18,885 nt of DNA from CAZPCT01 sp964585325 (lineage in GTDB: Bacteria > Patescibacteriota > Minisyncoccia > JACQLN01 > CAZPCT01), in assembly GCA_964585325.1 (NCBI GenBank), contig CAZPCT010000035.1, forward strand, positions 1 to 18,885. The letters run 5' to 3'. This document shows positions 6,879 to 13,968 of this stretch, one piece after another. A model generated the notes under the pieces. The model saw only the letters and a list, made by a program, of their open reading frames with translations. It was not told where the DNA came from and made no database searches. The first letter of the stretch is position 1, and each line of letters starts with the position of its first letter. The position numbers and the translations under genes were made by a program.

Positions 6879-7859
6879 TTACTGGACCACGTACGGCTGG
6901 TACGTGTCGGTTAGTTGTATATTGATCGGTTCGGCGGAGATAATATGTTTATCTTTCACAGCAACGTTGAGCATGAGCCCGCGCATCGTTTCTTCAGAAA
7001 AGTATTGGTCAAAAATAAAGTTGCCAAGAGAGTAGGCTATGTACTTTCCGTTATATTCCTCTATCTCCTGCGCCACGTGCGGGTGGTGTCCCACTATGAG
7101 GTCTGCCCCTGCGTCTATGAGCCCCCGCGCTATGGCCTGTTCACGGGGATGAGATGTGGGTTGATACTCGTCTCCCCAGTGCCACAAGAGAACAACAAGG
7201 TCGTTCTCTTGCTTAAGAGTTGTGATTGCAGATTTAATACGCTCTACGTTGTCGTCGCTGAGGCCCGGGGAGTCGTGTCCCGCCTTCATGTTATCCGGCA
7301 TGAGGTTTGTGTATGAGAGGAAGGCGACCCGCGTGCCGTCTGAGAGTGTTTCAATGTGCGCGGCGTTCGCTTCTTCATAATTCCTCCCCGCGCCTGTGGT
7401 GCCAATACCCGCTGCGTTCAGGCGGTCTACACTGTCCACAAGAGCGGCGGTGGTATAGTCAAACATGTGGTTGTTGGCGAGTGAAAGGACGTCAAAGCCG
7501 GACGCCGTGAGACCTTCAATATATTTGGGGTCCATGCGGAACGAATAGATGCTTCCCACGTTCACGCCCTTGTCAGATATGGGGCCTTCAAGGTTCCCTA
7601 TAGTCAGATCTGCCTCCTTCAGCGTGTCCGAAATGCGCGCGAACGGATAGGCGGGGTCCCCGTTACCATGGCGCTCCACGTTTATCGCAACAGAGCGGTC
7701 AAGCATAATGTCACCAGTAAAAAGAAGTGTGTATGTTTCGGGTTCGCGGTCAAAAACACCCCCCAGCTCCCACGTCTCTCCCGTGTCGTGCGCGAACAGC
7801 CAAAAACCAGCTACCAGAAGCAGCGCAACGCCAACACCGCAGAACAAAACCTTTATCAT
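6879..7859 (-). CDS. CapA / PgsA-like metallophosphoesterase domain protein
   Basis: Membrane-anchored protein of the PGA_cap family, related to CapA/PgsA of poly-gamma-glutamate capsule synthesis. Motifs (numbered from an upstream GTG at 7886): an N-terminal helix from residue 11 (IKVLFCGVGVALLLVAGFWL), GDIMLDRS (58-65), NLEGPIS (98-104), ANNHMFDY (137-144), HWGDEY (236-241) and GHHPHV (266-271), then YSLGNFIFDQ. The metal-binding D, N and H residues of the calcineurin-like fold are all present. I prefer ATG 7859 to GTG 7886 because it starts right at the membrane helix and a TACATT box (7871-7866) ends six bases before it. No capB/capC partner is nearby, so a role in capsule synthesis is not supported by context; a general surface-polymer function is safer. 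Confidence 0.87.
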   Translation of the reverse strand: MIKVLFCGVGVALLLVAGFWLFAHDTGETWELGGVFDREPETYTLLFTGDIMLDRSVAINVERHGNGDPAYPFARISDTLKEADLTIGNLEGPISDKGVNVGSIYSFRMDPKYIEGLTASGFDVLSLANNHMFDYTTAALVDSVDRLNAAGIGTTGAGRNYEEANAAHIETLSDGTRVAFLSYTNLMPDNMKAGHDSPGLSDDNVERIKSAITTLKQENDLVVLLWHWGDEYQPTSHPREQAIARGLIDAGADLIVGHHPHVAQEIEEYNGKYIAYSLGNFIFDQYFSEETMRGLMLNVAVKDKHIISAEPINIQLTDTYQPYVVQ

Positions 7860-7865
7860 ACGTGC

Positions 7866-7871
7866 AATGTA
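7866..7871 (-). promoter_or_regulatory. Candidate -10 box of the capA-like gene
   Basis: TACATT on the minus strand ends 6 bases before ATG 7859, the same spacing as at recG and the winged-helix gene. No good -35 is visible upstream, so this is weak. Confidence 0.3.
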
Positions 7872-7921
7872 ACATAGAATGGACACAGCGGCTCATATTC
7901 GTTAAAATACCTCAGCTTTCA

Positions 7922-8008
7922 CGGTCCCACCCCTCACATGGGATGTTGATCGGAAAACAGTGACAGTTTCTACAGTTTATGGAAGTATTGACGCTCCATG
8001 TGAGGGGT
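7922..8008. repeat. Inverted repeats in the tRNA-Glu leader
   Basis: A 13-base arm ACCCCTCACATGG (7929-7941) is exactly complementary to CCATGTGAGGGGT (7996-8008), which ends inside the first three bases of tRNA-Glu. The bases just before the left arm, CGGTCCCA (7922-7929), are exactly complementary to the tRNA 3' end (8071-8078). No convincing promoter was found: TTGATC (7946) and GTGACA (7960) lack a well-spaced -10. Confidence 0.65.
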
Positions 8009-8078
8009 CCCATCGTCTAGAGGCCTAGGACGCAGGGTTTTCATCCCTGTAACACGGGTTCGAATCCCGTTGGGACCG
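8006..8078 (+). tRNA. tRNA-Glu (anticodon TTC)
   Basis: 73-nt tRNA. Acceptor GGTCCCA pairs with TGGGACC (8071-8077), discriminator G8078. Anticodon stem CAGGG/CCCTG encloses TTTTCAT with anticodon TTC at 8040-8042. The T arm is ACGGG-TTCGAAT-CCCGT. CCA is not encoded. The glycosyltransferase ATG follows five bases later on the same strand, so the tRNA is at the head of that transcript. Confidence 0.97.
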
Positions 8079-8083
8079 CTATT

Positions 8084-9670
8084 ATGGCGGACTTACCAAA
8101 AGACGTGTACACGCGGGTTGGGTACGCGTACGAACTTAAAGACAAGGGAGACAGGCGGTTGTACCGCTTTTTTGAGATTGTGCCAGGTTTTCTTGCCTGG
8201 GGTCTGCTCATTCTTCTGGTGGTTGGGTCTGTGGTCCTCCCTACCCCCGTGGCCATCTTTGTCATTGCTTTTGATATTTACTGGCTGACCAAGGTTATAT
8301 ACCTGGCGCTTCACCAGCGGAGCGCGTACGTGCGCATGAAGCAGTATCTCAAGATGGACTGGTGGGAGAAGCTGCAAGAAGACTACGAGGGGCAGTGGCA
8401 GGAGCACTGGCACTTGGTAGTGCTTCCTATGTACAACGAGTCTCTGGACGTTCTTGAATCAACGTTCAAATCTTTGGCCGACTCAAATTACGACTGCAAA
8501 AAAATGATAGTGGTGCTTACCGCGGAAGAGCGCGGTGGCGAACAGACGCAGGAGACGGTGCGTACCATTGAGTCCCGGTACAAGGACACCTTCCACACAC
8601 TCTATACCACGTTCCACCCGGCGGGACTCCCTGGGGAGCTGGCGGGCAAAGGGTCAAACCAGGCGTGGGGTACGCGAAAGGTAAAGGAAGAGGTGATTGA
8701 TAAGATGGGACTGGACTACAAAAAGCTCATTGTCTCTGTGTTGGACATAGACACGAACGTACTTCCCAACTACTTTGCGCGCCTTACGTACGCGTACATA
8801 GAGCATCCCCGCCCGTGGCGGGCTTCGTTCCAGCCCATTCCGTTCTTTACCAACAATATTTGGGAGGCGCCCGGGTTGGCGCGCGTCATTGCTTTCTCCT
8901 CAAGCTTCTGGCACATGATGCAGCAGGAGCGCCCAGAACGGCAGGCAACGTTCTCTTCCCACTCTATGAGCTTTCACGCACTGGTGGAGATAGGGTTTTG
9001 GCAGACGAACATCGTCTCTGAAGACTCACGTATCTTCTGGCAGTGCTATCTCTCTTTTGACGGCGACTACGAGGTAGTCTCACTTTTTTATCCCGCGTCC
9101 ATGGACGCAAACGTGGGGCCTACTCTCTGGAGCACCATAGTAAACCAGTACAAACAGCAGCGCAGATGGGCGTGGGGGGTGGAGAACGCGGCCTATCTTC
9201 TCTTTGGGTACACCAAAAATAAAAAGATCCCGCTCAAGAAGAAGCTAGAGGACGGGTTTCTTAAGATAGAAGGGTATCATTCGTGGGCCACAAACGCGCT
9301 TATCATCTTTGCCATGGGCTGGCTGCCGGTCATTGTGGGCGGTGAGGCGTTCAACACCACACTTCTTTCATACAATCTGCCGCGTATAGTGCGTATCCTT
9401 GCCACCGCGGCCATGGTGGGAATTGTGACCTCCATTGTCATTTCTATAAACCTTTTGCCGCCCCGTCCGCCGCAGTATGGGAGACGCAAGTACCTGTGGA
9501 TGGTGCTCCAGTGGCTGCTTCTACCCGCAACACTTATTATATTTGGCTCTGTCCCCGCGCTGGACGCCCAGAGCCGCCTTATGTTTGGCAAGTACATGGG
9601 GTTTTGGGTCACCCCAAAACATAGAAAGGGAATCCAGCGCGACAACAGAATGGTTGTTGAGAGTAAATAA
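8084..9670 (+). CDS. Membrane-bound family 2 glycosyltransferase
   Basis: Processive-type GT2 enzyme of 528 residues that would move sugars from a nucleotide-sugar to a growing surface polysaccharide at the inner membrane. Two helices come first (about 29-75), then a cytosolic catalytic domain opening HWHLVVLPMYNES, with the metal-binding D221-I-D223, the acceptor-side acid in SEDSRI (E313, D314) and Q358-x-x-R361-W362, the cellulose-synthase-like QxxRW. Three or four more helices follow (about 400-500). Substrate cannot be told; no PilZ domain or synthase operon is visible. There is no Shine-Dalgarno: the ATG is six bases past the tRNA-Glu discriminator, so cleavage by the tRNA 3' endonuclease would leave a five-base leader. 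The next unit, an acidic small gene, has its own promoter. Confidence 0.88.
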   Translation: MADLPKDVYTRVGYAYELKDKGDRRLYRFFEIVPGFLAWGLLILLVVGSVVLPTPVAIFVIAFDIYWLTKVIYLALHQRSAYVRMKQYLKMDWWEKLQEDYEGQWQEHWHLVVLPMYNESLDVLESTFKSLADSNYDCKKMIVVLTAEERGGEQTQETVRTIESRYKDTFHTLYTTFHPAGLPGELAGKGSNQAWGTRKVKEEVIDKMGLDYKKLIVSVLDIDTNVLPNYFARLTYAYIEHPRPWRASFQPIPFFTNNIWEAPGLARVIAFSSSFWHMMQQERPERQATFSSHSMSFHALVEIGFWQTNIVSEDSRIFWQCYLSFDGDYEVVSLFYPASMDANVGPTLWSTIVNQYKQQRRWAWGVENAAYLLFGYTKNKKIPLKKKLEDGFLKIEGYHSWATNALIIFAMGWLPVIVGGEAFNTTLLSYNLPRIVRILATAAMVGIVTSIVISINLLPPRPPQYGRRKYLWMVLQWLLLPATLIIFGSVPALDAQSRLMFGKYMGFWVTPKHRKGIQRDNRMVVESK

Positions 9671-9677
9671 AGAAAGC

Positions 9678-9706
9678 TTGACTCTGGTGGCGTAAAGGCG
9701 TACGTT
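9678..9706 (+). promoter_or_regulatory. Candidate promoter of the acidic-protein cassette
   Basis: TTGACT (9678-9683), 17 bases, TACGTT (9701-9706). It lies directly after the glycosyltransferase stop and would give a leader of about 40 bases. Confidence 0.45.
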
Positions 9707-9752
9707 CGTATTCCACGGGCTGCGGAAACCTGAATGAGGGAGTAGTGCTGCT

Positions 9753-9926
9753 ATGACGAACGGAGAGACCTCGGAAGAGACCCAGGCAGAAGCGGACGCC
9801 GCTCGGGGGGTGAGCGACGCGAAGGGTGACGAGGCGGACGCGCTGGATGACGCCGCCGACGCCCAGGAGGATGTGGAGGCGGCCGAGGAGGAGGCCGAAG
9901 AGGCCGCCGAAGAAGCGGAGGAGTAG
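9753..9926 (+). CDS. Very acidic small protein of unknown function
   Basis: Fifty-seven residues, MTNGETSEETQAEADAARGV at the start and then alternating Ala and Asp/Glu to the end (EEEAEEAAEEAEE). There is one Arg and one Lys against 27 or so Asp and Glu, no hydrophobic core and no Cys, His, Trp, Tyr or Phe: a disordered or single-helix acidic tail. The DNA is very GC-rich with G or C in most third positions. GAGGGAG lies 10 bases before the ATG. It has a promoter-like pair upstream and two strong hairpins downstream, so it is a complete transcription unit between two unrelated genes. Acidic proteins of this kind can mimic DNA or serve as chaperones or linkers; nothing in the sequence decides this. 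It is short enough to be missed by annotation cut-offs. Confidence 0.6.
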   Translation: MTNGETSEETQAEADAARGVSDAKGDEADALDDAADAQEDVEAAEEEAEEAAEEAEE

Positions 9927-9936
9927 CCTCCAACGG

Positions 9937-9967
9937 ACCAGGCCCGCCCCTCGCGGGCGGGCCTGGT
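9937..9967 (+). terminator. Strong GC hairpin after the acidic gene
   Basis: A perfect 13-bp stem (9937-9949 with 9955-9967) around the loop CTCGC, 10 bases after the stop codon. It has no U-tract, so it may protect the 3' end or work together with the next hairpin. Confidence 0.6.
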
Positions 9968-9986
9968 ACCATACAACGTTGTACCC

Positions 9987-10016
9987 GGGCGCTCATACGA
10001 GCGCCCTTCCCCTTTT
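9987..10016 (+). terminator. Intrinsic terminator of the acidic-protein cassette
   Basis: GGGCGCTC / GAGCGCCC (9987-9994, 9999-10006) around ATAC, followed by TTCCCCTTTT. The stem core GGGCGC is the same as in the sigma-cassette terminator at 6809. The tail runs into the stop codon of the convergent M23 gene. Confidence 0.8.
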
Positions 10017-10803
10017 AAGGCGCGTAACGCGGGGTGTCGCTTACCCAATAGTGTTCCAAACCTTCAAGAGACGTTCCCGGATCCGGATAGGACCGGGAGC
10101 TTTTTGTTGAGTACACACCGTACGGGTCCAGCTTGAGCCATGTTCCCTCTGCAAGGTTCTCTTCATGAAGCTCTAGGTGCAGTTGGGGCACTCCTTTTGT
10201 GTTGCCCGTGTTGCCCGCCAAGCCAACGTACTCCCCGGCGCGCACGGGCGCGCCGGCAACCTCAACCCCCGGCTCCCTTGGGCGAAGAGGGATATGCTTG
10301 GGCACGTGCTCAAGGTGCGCGTAGATGGTGTAGTAACGGAGCGTTGGGGTCAGGGTGCGCCGCACAATAACAAACTCGCCCCACGTTTCGCTTCCCTCCC
10401 CCCGCCACGCCTCACCATGATGTATGGTGTAGACTTCAAACGGGAGGAAGGAATTTCCTCGCTTTCGTACGTAATCAATGCCTTTATGATATTCGCCCCG
10501 CGTGTCCCCTAAATAGCCGTCATAGGCGGCAAAGCCCTCAGCTACAACAATGTTGGGTTCTACAAGAGAGAACGGATAGTGAGCAAGGAACGGCAGCGTT
10601 TCTTGTGCGTCATCCGGCTTGCGCGTAGGCAGTGTGGTAGAGGCGGTGTCAATGGGAAGGTTTAAAGGATCACCACCAAAGAACGAGGCCAGATCTGTCT
10701 CGTTCTCAATGGTCCATGTGGCACTCCGCGGGGGCGGTTCAATCATGTTCGCGCCAACCACGGCAAGAGCGACTATGGGGATTATGAGGATTGAATACTT
10801 CAT
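10015..10803 (-). CDS. M23/LytM-type peptidase-like protein
   Basis: Secreted or membrane-anchored cell-wall protein of 262 residues with an N-terminal hydrophobic segment (YSILIIPIVALAVVGANM). The LytM domain has the zinc ligands H106 and D110 (HKGIDYV) and H209, plus YAHLEHV (H163) and the AGEYVGLAGNTGNTKG loop. In active M23 endopeptidases the last motif is HLHFE-like; here it reads QLHLE, so the first, catalytic histidine is Gln. This could mean reduced or no hydrolysis, as in EnvC-like or scaffold LytM proteins, although H163 remains. The start ATG overlaps the recG stop (ATGA), so it is translationally coupled to recG, an unusual partner. It converges with the acidic-protein cassette and its stop lies in that cassette's terminator tail. 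Confidence 0.85.
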   Translation of the reverse strand: MKYSILIIPIVALAVVGANMIEPPPRSATWTIENETDLASFFGGDPLNLPIDTASTTLPTRKPDDAQETLPFLAHYPFSLVEPNIVVAEGFAAYDGYLGDTRGEYHKGIDYVRKRGNSFLPFEVYTIHHGEAWRGEGSETWGEFVIVRRTLTPTLRYYTIYAHLEHVPKHIPLRPREPGVEVAGAPVRAGEYVGLAGNTGNTKGVPQLHLELHEENLAEGTWLKLDPYGVYSTKSSRSYPDPGTSLEGLEHYWVSDTPRYAP

Positions 10804-12854
10804 TCCCAGTGAATGCGCTGAGTAAATTCTTTCATTTTTGCCGCAAGTTGCGGGTGCTCCGTAAGCGACGACTGTTCCAGGAACGTCTGCACCGCCTCTT
10901 GTGCTTGTTCTATCATCTGTACATCTTTAAGACCCTCCATGGCAAGATCGGGCAGGCCTGACTGTTGCGTGCCAAAGAACTGTCCTGGTCCCCGCAGTGC
11001 AAGGTCTTTTTCAGCAAGCGCAAAGCCATCCTCACTTTGAACCAGCGCCGTGAGACGCTCCTTTGTCGCTTTTGATTTAGAATCTGTAAACAGCAAACAA
11101 TATGACTGATGTTCACCCCGCCCCACGCGTCCTCTGAATTGGTGGAGCTGCGCAAGGCCAAATCTTTCCGCCCCTTCTATCATCATAACCGTGGCGTTTG
11201 GTACGTCTATACCTACCTCCACCACGGCAGTTGAGACCAAGATGTCTACAGTGCCGTTCTTAAATTGGCGCATGATCTCATCTTTCTCCGCGGGCTTTAG
11301 TTTGCCGTGGAGCATTGCCACCGAAAGGGAGGGGAAGACCTTTTCTGAAAGCTTTTTGTGCTCCTCTGTCACACTGCGCACTTCAAGAGCTTCAGATTCT
11401 TCTATAAGGGGGCAGATGACAAAAACCTGCCGCCCTTTTTCAACCTGGTCCCGTATAAACTCATAGGCGTCCTCACGTTTTGCGGGAGGCACAACGCGTG
11501 TCTGTATCTTCTTGCGTCCCTTAGGCATCTCTTTGAGCAGAGAGAGGTCCAGGTCTCCATAGAGAGTGAGCGCCAGGGTCCGAGGGATCGGCGTCGCGGT
11601 CATTGAGAGCAGGTGGGGAACGAGCTTTTGCCCGCGGGTGAGATGGGCGCGCTGGTTGACGCCGAACCTGTGCTGTTCGTCCACAATAAGCAGCCCCAGG
11701 TTATTGAACAAAACATCTTTCTGTATCAACGCGTGTGTGCCAATGACAAACGCAACGTCCCCTTGAGCAATCTTTTTGGTTACCTCACCAGACTTAGTGG
11801 ATGCCGTAAGGAGGGCCATGTCTTTTTTGAAGTAGTGAGAGAGTGAATCAAAATGTTGACGGGCAAGGATCTCTGTTGGCGCAAGGTACGCAACCTGAAA
11901 CCCAGCTGAGGTAGCCGCGCGCGCGGCTATGGCGGCGACCACCGTCTTTCCAGAGCCCACGTCACCCTCCAACAGGCGGTTCATGGGGTGTGGCCGCTCC
12001 ATGTCCTTGAGTATCTGCCAGGCCGCAACACGCTGTGAGTCTGTAAGCGTGAACGGAAGGGAGGAGACGAACGACTTAATAAGGTCTACGTTTGTGGGAA
12101 CCTGTGGCGCTTTTTCTTTTTGTACCTTTTGCTTCTCTTGAGCGGCAAAGAGTTGTATAAGAAAAAGATCGTTGAACGCCAGCCGCCTGCGCGCCCCCTC
12201 GTAGTCGGTTTGAGATGCGGGGAAGTGAACCTTCCTGAGTGCCTCATCAAGAGGCAGAAGGTTGCACGTGTCCATAATAAAGCGGGGCATAAAGTCGGTG
12301 ACGGGTTCAAGCTGCCCCAAAAGTGCCTTTATCTTGTACCGCAGCCACCGGGACGTAAGGCCACGTGTTTCGGGGTAGATAGGGACCAGGCCGCCCGTGT
12401 GTGTCAGCTCTCCCTCATCCTTTGTGTCTGGGTGGGACCCGATAAGTTCAAAGATGGGGTTTGAGAGCACGAGGCCTTTTTTATCTAAAGACACCTTGCC
12501 AGAGAGAGAAACCCACAGGTCTGGCTTGAGTGTGTCTTCTAAGAAGGGTTGATTAAACCAGACAACACGAATGGGGCCCGTTTCGTCCTCTACCACTGCT
12601 TCAGTAAGCATCATGTTGCGCCGCCGCCAGGCCCGGCGTGACTCAAGGGCAAGAATCTGCGCCGTCACTGTGGCTTTCTCCCCCTCACGCAGCTCACAAA
12701 TCTTTTTTCTATTAGAAAAGTCCTCATACCGGTGAGGGATGTGCCATACAAGATCTCCTATTGTTTTAATACCTAGCCGGTCCAGCTTCTCTTCCACCCT
12801 GGAACCTACACCAGAGAGTGCGGCGATAGGCTTTTTCAGATCCTTCTCGCTCAT
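10800..12854 (-). CDS. recG: ATP-dependent DNA helicase RecG
   Basis: Superfamily 2 helicase that remodels stalled replication forks and branched DNA. The 684-residue protein has the N-terminal helix-hairpin region (LSGVGSRVEEKLDRLGI), an OB-fold wedge domain (about 60-150), Walker A GDVGSGKT at about 295-302, the DEQHRFG box at about 391-397, SMTATPIPRT and the helicase-C motif QLHQFRGRVGRG, and the C-terminal RecG block that includes FFGTQQSG. Length is close to the usual 680-700. A TACACT box ends six bases before the ATG with TTATCA 17 bases upstream, partly inside the end of the antiporter gene, so recG can start from its own leaderless promoter as well as read-through. Its last bases overlap the M23 gene. 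Confidence 0.97.
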   Translation of the reverse strand: MSEKDLKKPIAALSGVGSRVEEKLDRLGIKTIGDLVWHIPHRYEDFSNRKKICELREGEKATVTAQILALESRRAWRRRNMMLTEAVVEDETGPIRVVWFNQPFLEDTLKPDLWVSLSGKVSLDKKGLVLSNPIFELIGSHPDTKDEGELTHTGGLVPIYPETRGLTSRWLRYKIKALLGQLEPVTDFMPRFIMDTCNLLPLDEALRKVHFPASQTDYEGARRRLAFNDLFLIQLFAAQEKQKVQKEKAPQVPTNVDLIKSFVSSLPFTLTDSQRVAAWQILKDMERPHPMNRLLEGDVGSGKTVVAAIAARAATSAGFQVAYLAPTEILARQHFDSLSHYFKKDMALLTASTKSGEVTKKIAQGDVAFVIGTHALIQKDVLFNNLGLLIVDEQHRFGVNQRAHLTRGQKLVPHLLSMTATPIPRTLALTLYGDLDLSLLKEMPKGRKKIQTRVVPPAKREDAYEFIRDQVEKGRQVFVICPLIEESEALEVRSVTEEHKKLSEKVFPSLSVAMLHGKLKPAEKDEIMRQFKNGTVDILVSTAVVEVGIDVPNATVMMIEGAERFGLAQLHQFRGRVGRGEHQSYCLLFTDSKSKATKERLTALVQSEDGFALAEKDLALRGPGQFFGTQQSGLPDLAMEGLKDVQMIEQAQEAVQTFLEQSSLTEHPQLAAKMKEFTQRIHWE

Positions 12855-12860
12855 GAGAAG

Positions 12861-12889
12861 AGTGTAGCACTAGCCGCGAAAGATGATAA
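12861..12889 (-). promoter_or_regulatory. Leaderless promoter of recG
   Basis: TTATCA (12889-12884), 17 bases, TACACT (12866-12861) on the minus strand, six bases before the recG ATG. The -35 lies in the last codons of the antiporter gene. Confidence 0.45.
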
Positions 12890-13832
12890 AGCTGATGTAC
12901 GCGGCGTACAGAACCAGGAAGAGTGCTCCCTGTCCACGTGTTAGTTTGTGCCGCGTGCCTATGAACATAAAGAAGAAGAGAAGGCCGGTGACAAGCAGAA
13001 GAAAGATAACGTCTGTATTTATGGCGCTGGGGATTTCCACGGGCTCAATAAGGGACGTGATGCCCAGAATCCAGAAGATATTAAAAATGTTTGAGCCCAC
13101 CACGTTGCCTACCGCAAGATCCGTATCTTTCTTGAGAGCCGCGGTGACAGACGTGACAAGTTCTGGGAGCGACGTGCCCACGGCGACTATGGTGGCCGCT
13201 ATGAGATATGGGCTGGCCCCCAAAGACACGGCAATTAAAGAGGCGCCGTCCACCACCCACATACCTCCCAGCCACAGGCCGATGATGCCAACAAGAATAA
13301 GAACAAGTGACCGCCACATGGGTTGCCGCTCAGCACCTACCTCCTTTGCGGCTACCTTGCTCCGCTGGGAGCGCGCGACCTCCACAATGTAATAGAGAAA
13401 GACGGCAAAGAATGTGAGAAGCACTAGGCCATCAACGCGCGTAAGTGAAAATATCTGCAGCTCGTCTATAAGAAGATCGTTTGAGATGATGAGAAGGACA
13501 AGCGCGGCAAGCAGTGAAAATGGGACCTCTTTCCATATGGTGCTCCGTTTGACGCGGAGCGGGTAGATGACCGCCGCTGCGCCCAGAATAAGGAGAATGT
13601 TTGCCATGTTTGACCCCACCACGTTGCCGAACGCCACGTCTGTCTTCCCTTCCAGTGCGGCCATTATGCTTACAATAAGTTCCGGCATAGACGTGCCAAA
13701 CGCCACAATCGTAAGCCCAATGATAAGTGTGGGAATGCCAAAGCGCTTAGCAATGGACGAAGAGCCGTTTACCAGCCAGTCGGCCCCCTTAATAAGGAGA
13801 GTAATGCCAACAATAAATAAGAGATAGGTCAT
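12870..13832 (-). CDS. Calcium/cation antiporter (YrbG-like, CaCA family)
   Basis: Inner-membrane exchanger of 320 residues with about ten helices in two inverted halves. The two alpha repeats are clear: GTSMPE (46-51) with GNVVGSN (69-75), and GTSLPE (219-224) with GNVVGSN (242-248). E51 and E224 are the ion-binding acids of the family. The loop between halves (about 152-172) is short and charged. It would expel Ca2+ against Na+ or H+; the ion pair cannot be read from sequence. A TACAAT box (13845-13840) ends seven bases before the ATG, so the transcript is probably leaderless. It is followed by recG after 15 bases. It diverges from tRNA-Arg. Confidence 0.93.
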   Translation of the reverse strand: MTYLLFIVGITLLIKGADWLVNGSSSIAKRFGIPTLIIGLTIVAFGTSMPELIVSIMAALEGKTDVAFGNVVGSNMANILLILGAAAVIYPLRVKRSTIWKEVPFSLLAALVLLIISNDLLIDELQIFSLTRVDGLVLLTFFAVFLYYIVEVARSQRSKVAAKEVGAERQPMWRSLVLILVGIIGLWLGGMWVVDGASLIAVSLGASPYLIAATIVAVGTSLPELVTSVTAALKKDTDLAVGNVVGSNIFNIFWILGITSLIEPVEIPSAINTDVIFLLLVTGLLFFFMFIGTRHKLTRGQGALFLVLYAAYISFIIFRG

Positions 13833-13839
13833 TTCTTTT

Positions 13840-13845
13840 ATTGTA
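13840..13845 (-). promoter_or_regulatory. -10 box of the antiporter gene
   Basis: TACAAT, 5 of 6 to consensus, ends seven bases before ATG 13832 on the minus strand. The -35 position (CAGGCA) is poor. Confidence 0.45.
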
Positions 13846-13855
13846 CCTCATTTTA

Positions 13856-13884
13856 TTTACTTGCCTGGGGATTTTTGGTATAAA
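13856..13884 (+). promoter_or_regulatory. Promoter of tRNA-Arg
   Basis: TTTACT (13856-13861), 17 bases, TATAAA (13879-13884). The predicted start at about 13891 is five bases before the mature tRNA end. Confidence 0.55.
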
Positions 13885-13895
13885 GAGGTGCACTC

Positions 13896-13967
13896 GCTCT
13901 CGTAGTTCAATGGATAGAACGCAAGATTGCGGATCTTGTAATCCAGGTTCGAATCCTGGCGAGAGCA
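13896..13967 (+). tRNA. tRNA-Arg (anticodon GCG)
   Basis: 72-nt tRNA. Acceptor GCTCTCG pairs with CGAGAGC (13960-13966), discriminator A13967. Anticodon stem CAAGA/TCTTG encloses TTGCGGA, anticodon GCG at 13929-13931. T arm CCAGG-TTCGAAT-CCTGG. No encoded CCA. Most bacteria read CGU/CGC with an ACG anticodon edited to inosine by TadA; here G34 is encoded directly. The next gene's ATG is one base after the discriminator's neighbour (13969). Confidence 0.97.
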
Positions 13968-13968
13968 C

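Noticed and set aside
8093..8413. 106-codon minus-strand frame over the glycosyltransferase start
   Set aside because: Overlaps the well-supported GT2 gene and the composition is shadow-like.
9972..9983. 12-base palindrome TACAACGTTGTA between the two hairpins
   Set aside because: Could be an operator or a restriction site, but one copy with no partner and no gene start nearby is too little.
9521..10048. 175-codon minus-strand frame over the acidic gene and the glycosyltransferase end
   Set aside because: It is Ala/Ser-rich, an antisense shadow of GC-rich codons, and runs through the terminator hairpins.
12883..13392. 169-codon plus-strand frame opposite the antiporter
   Set aside because: Antisense shadow of a clear membrane protein; no family signs and no start signals.
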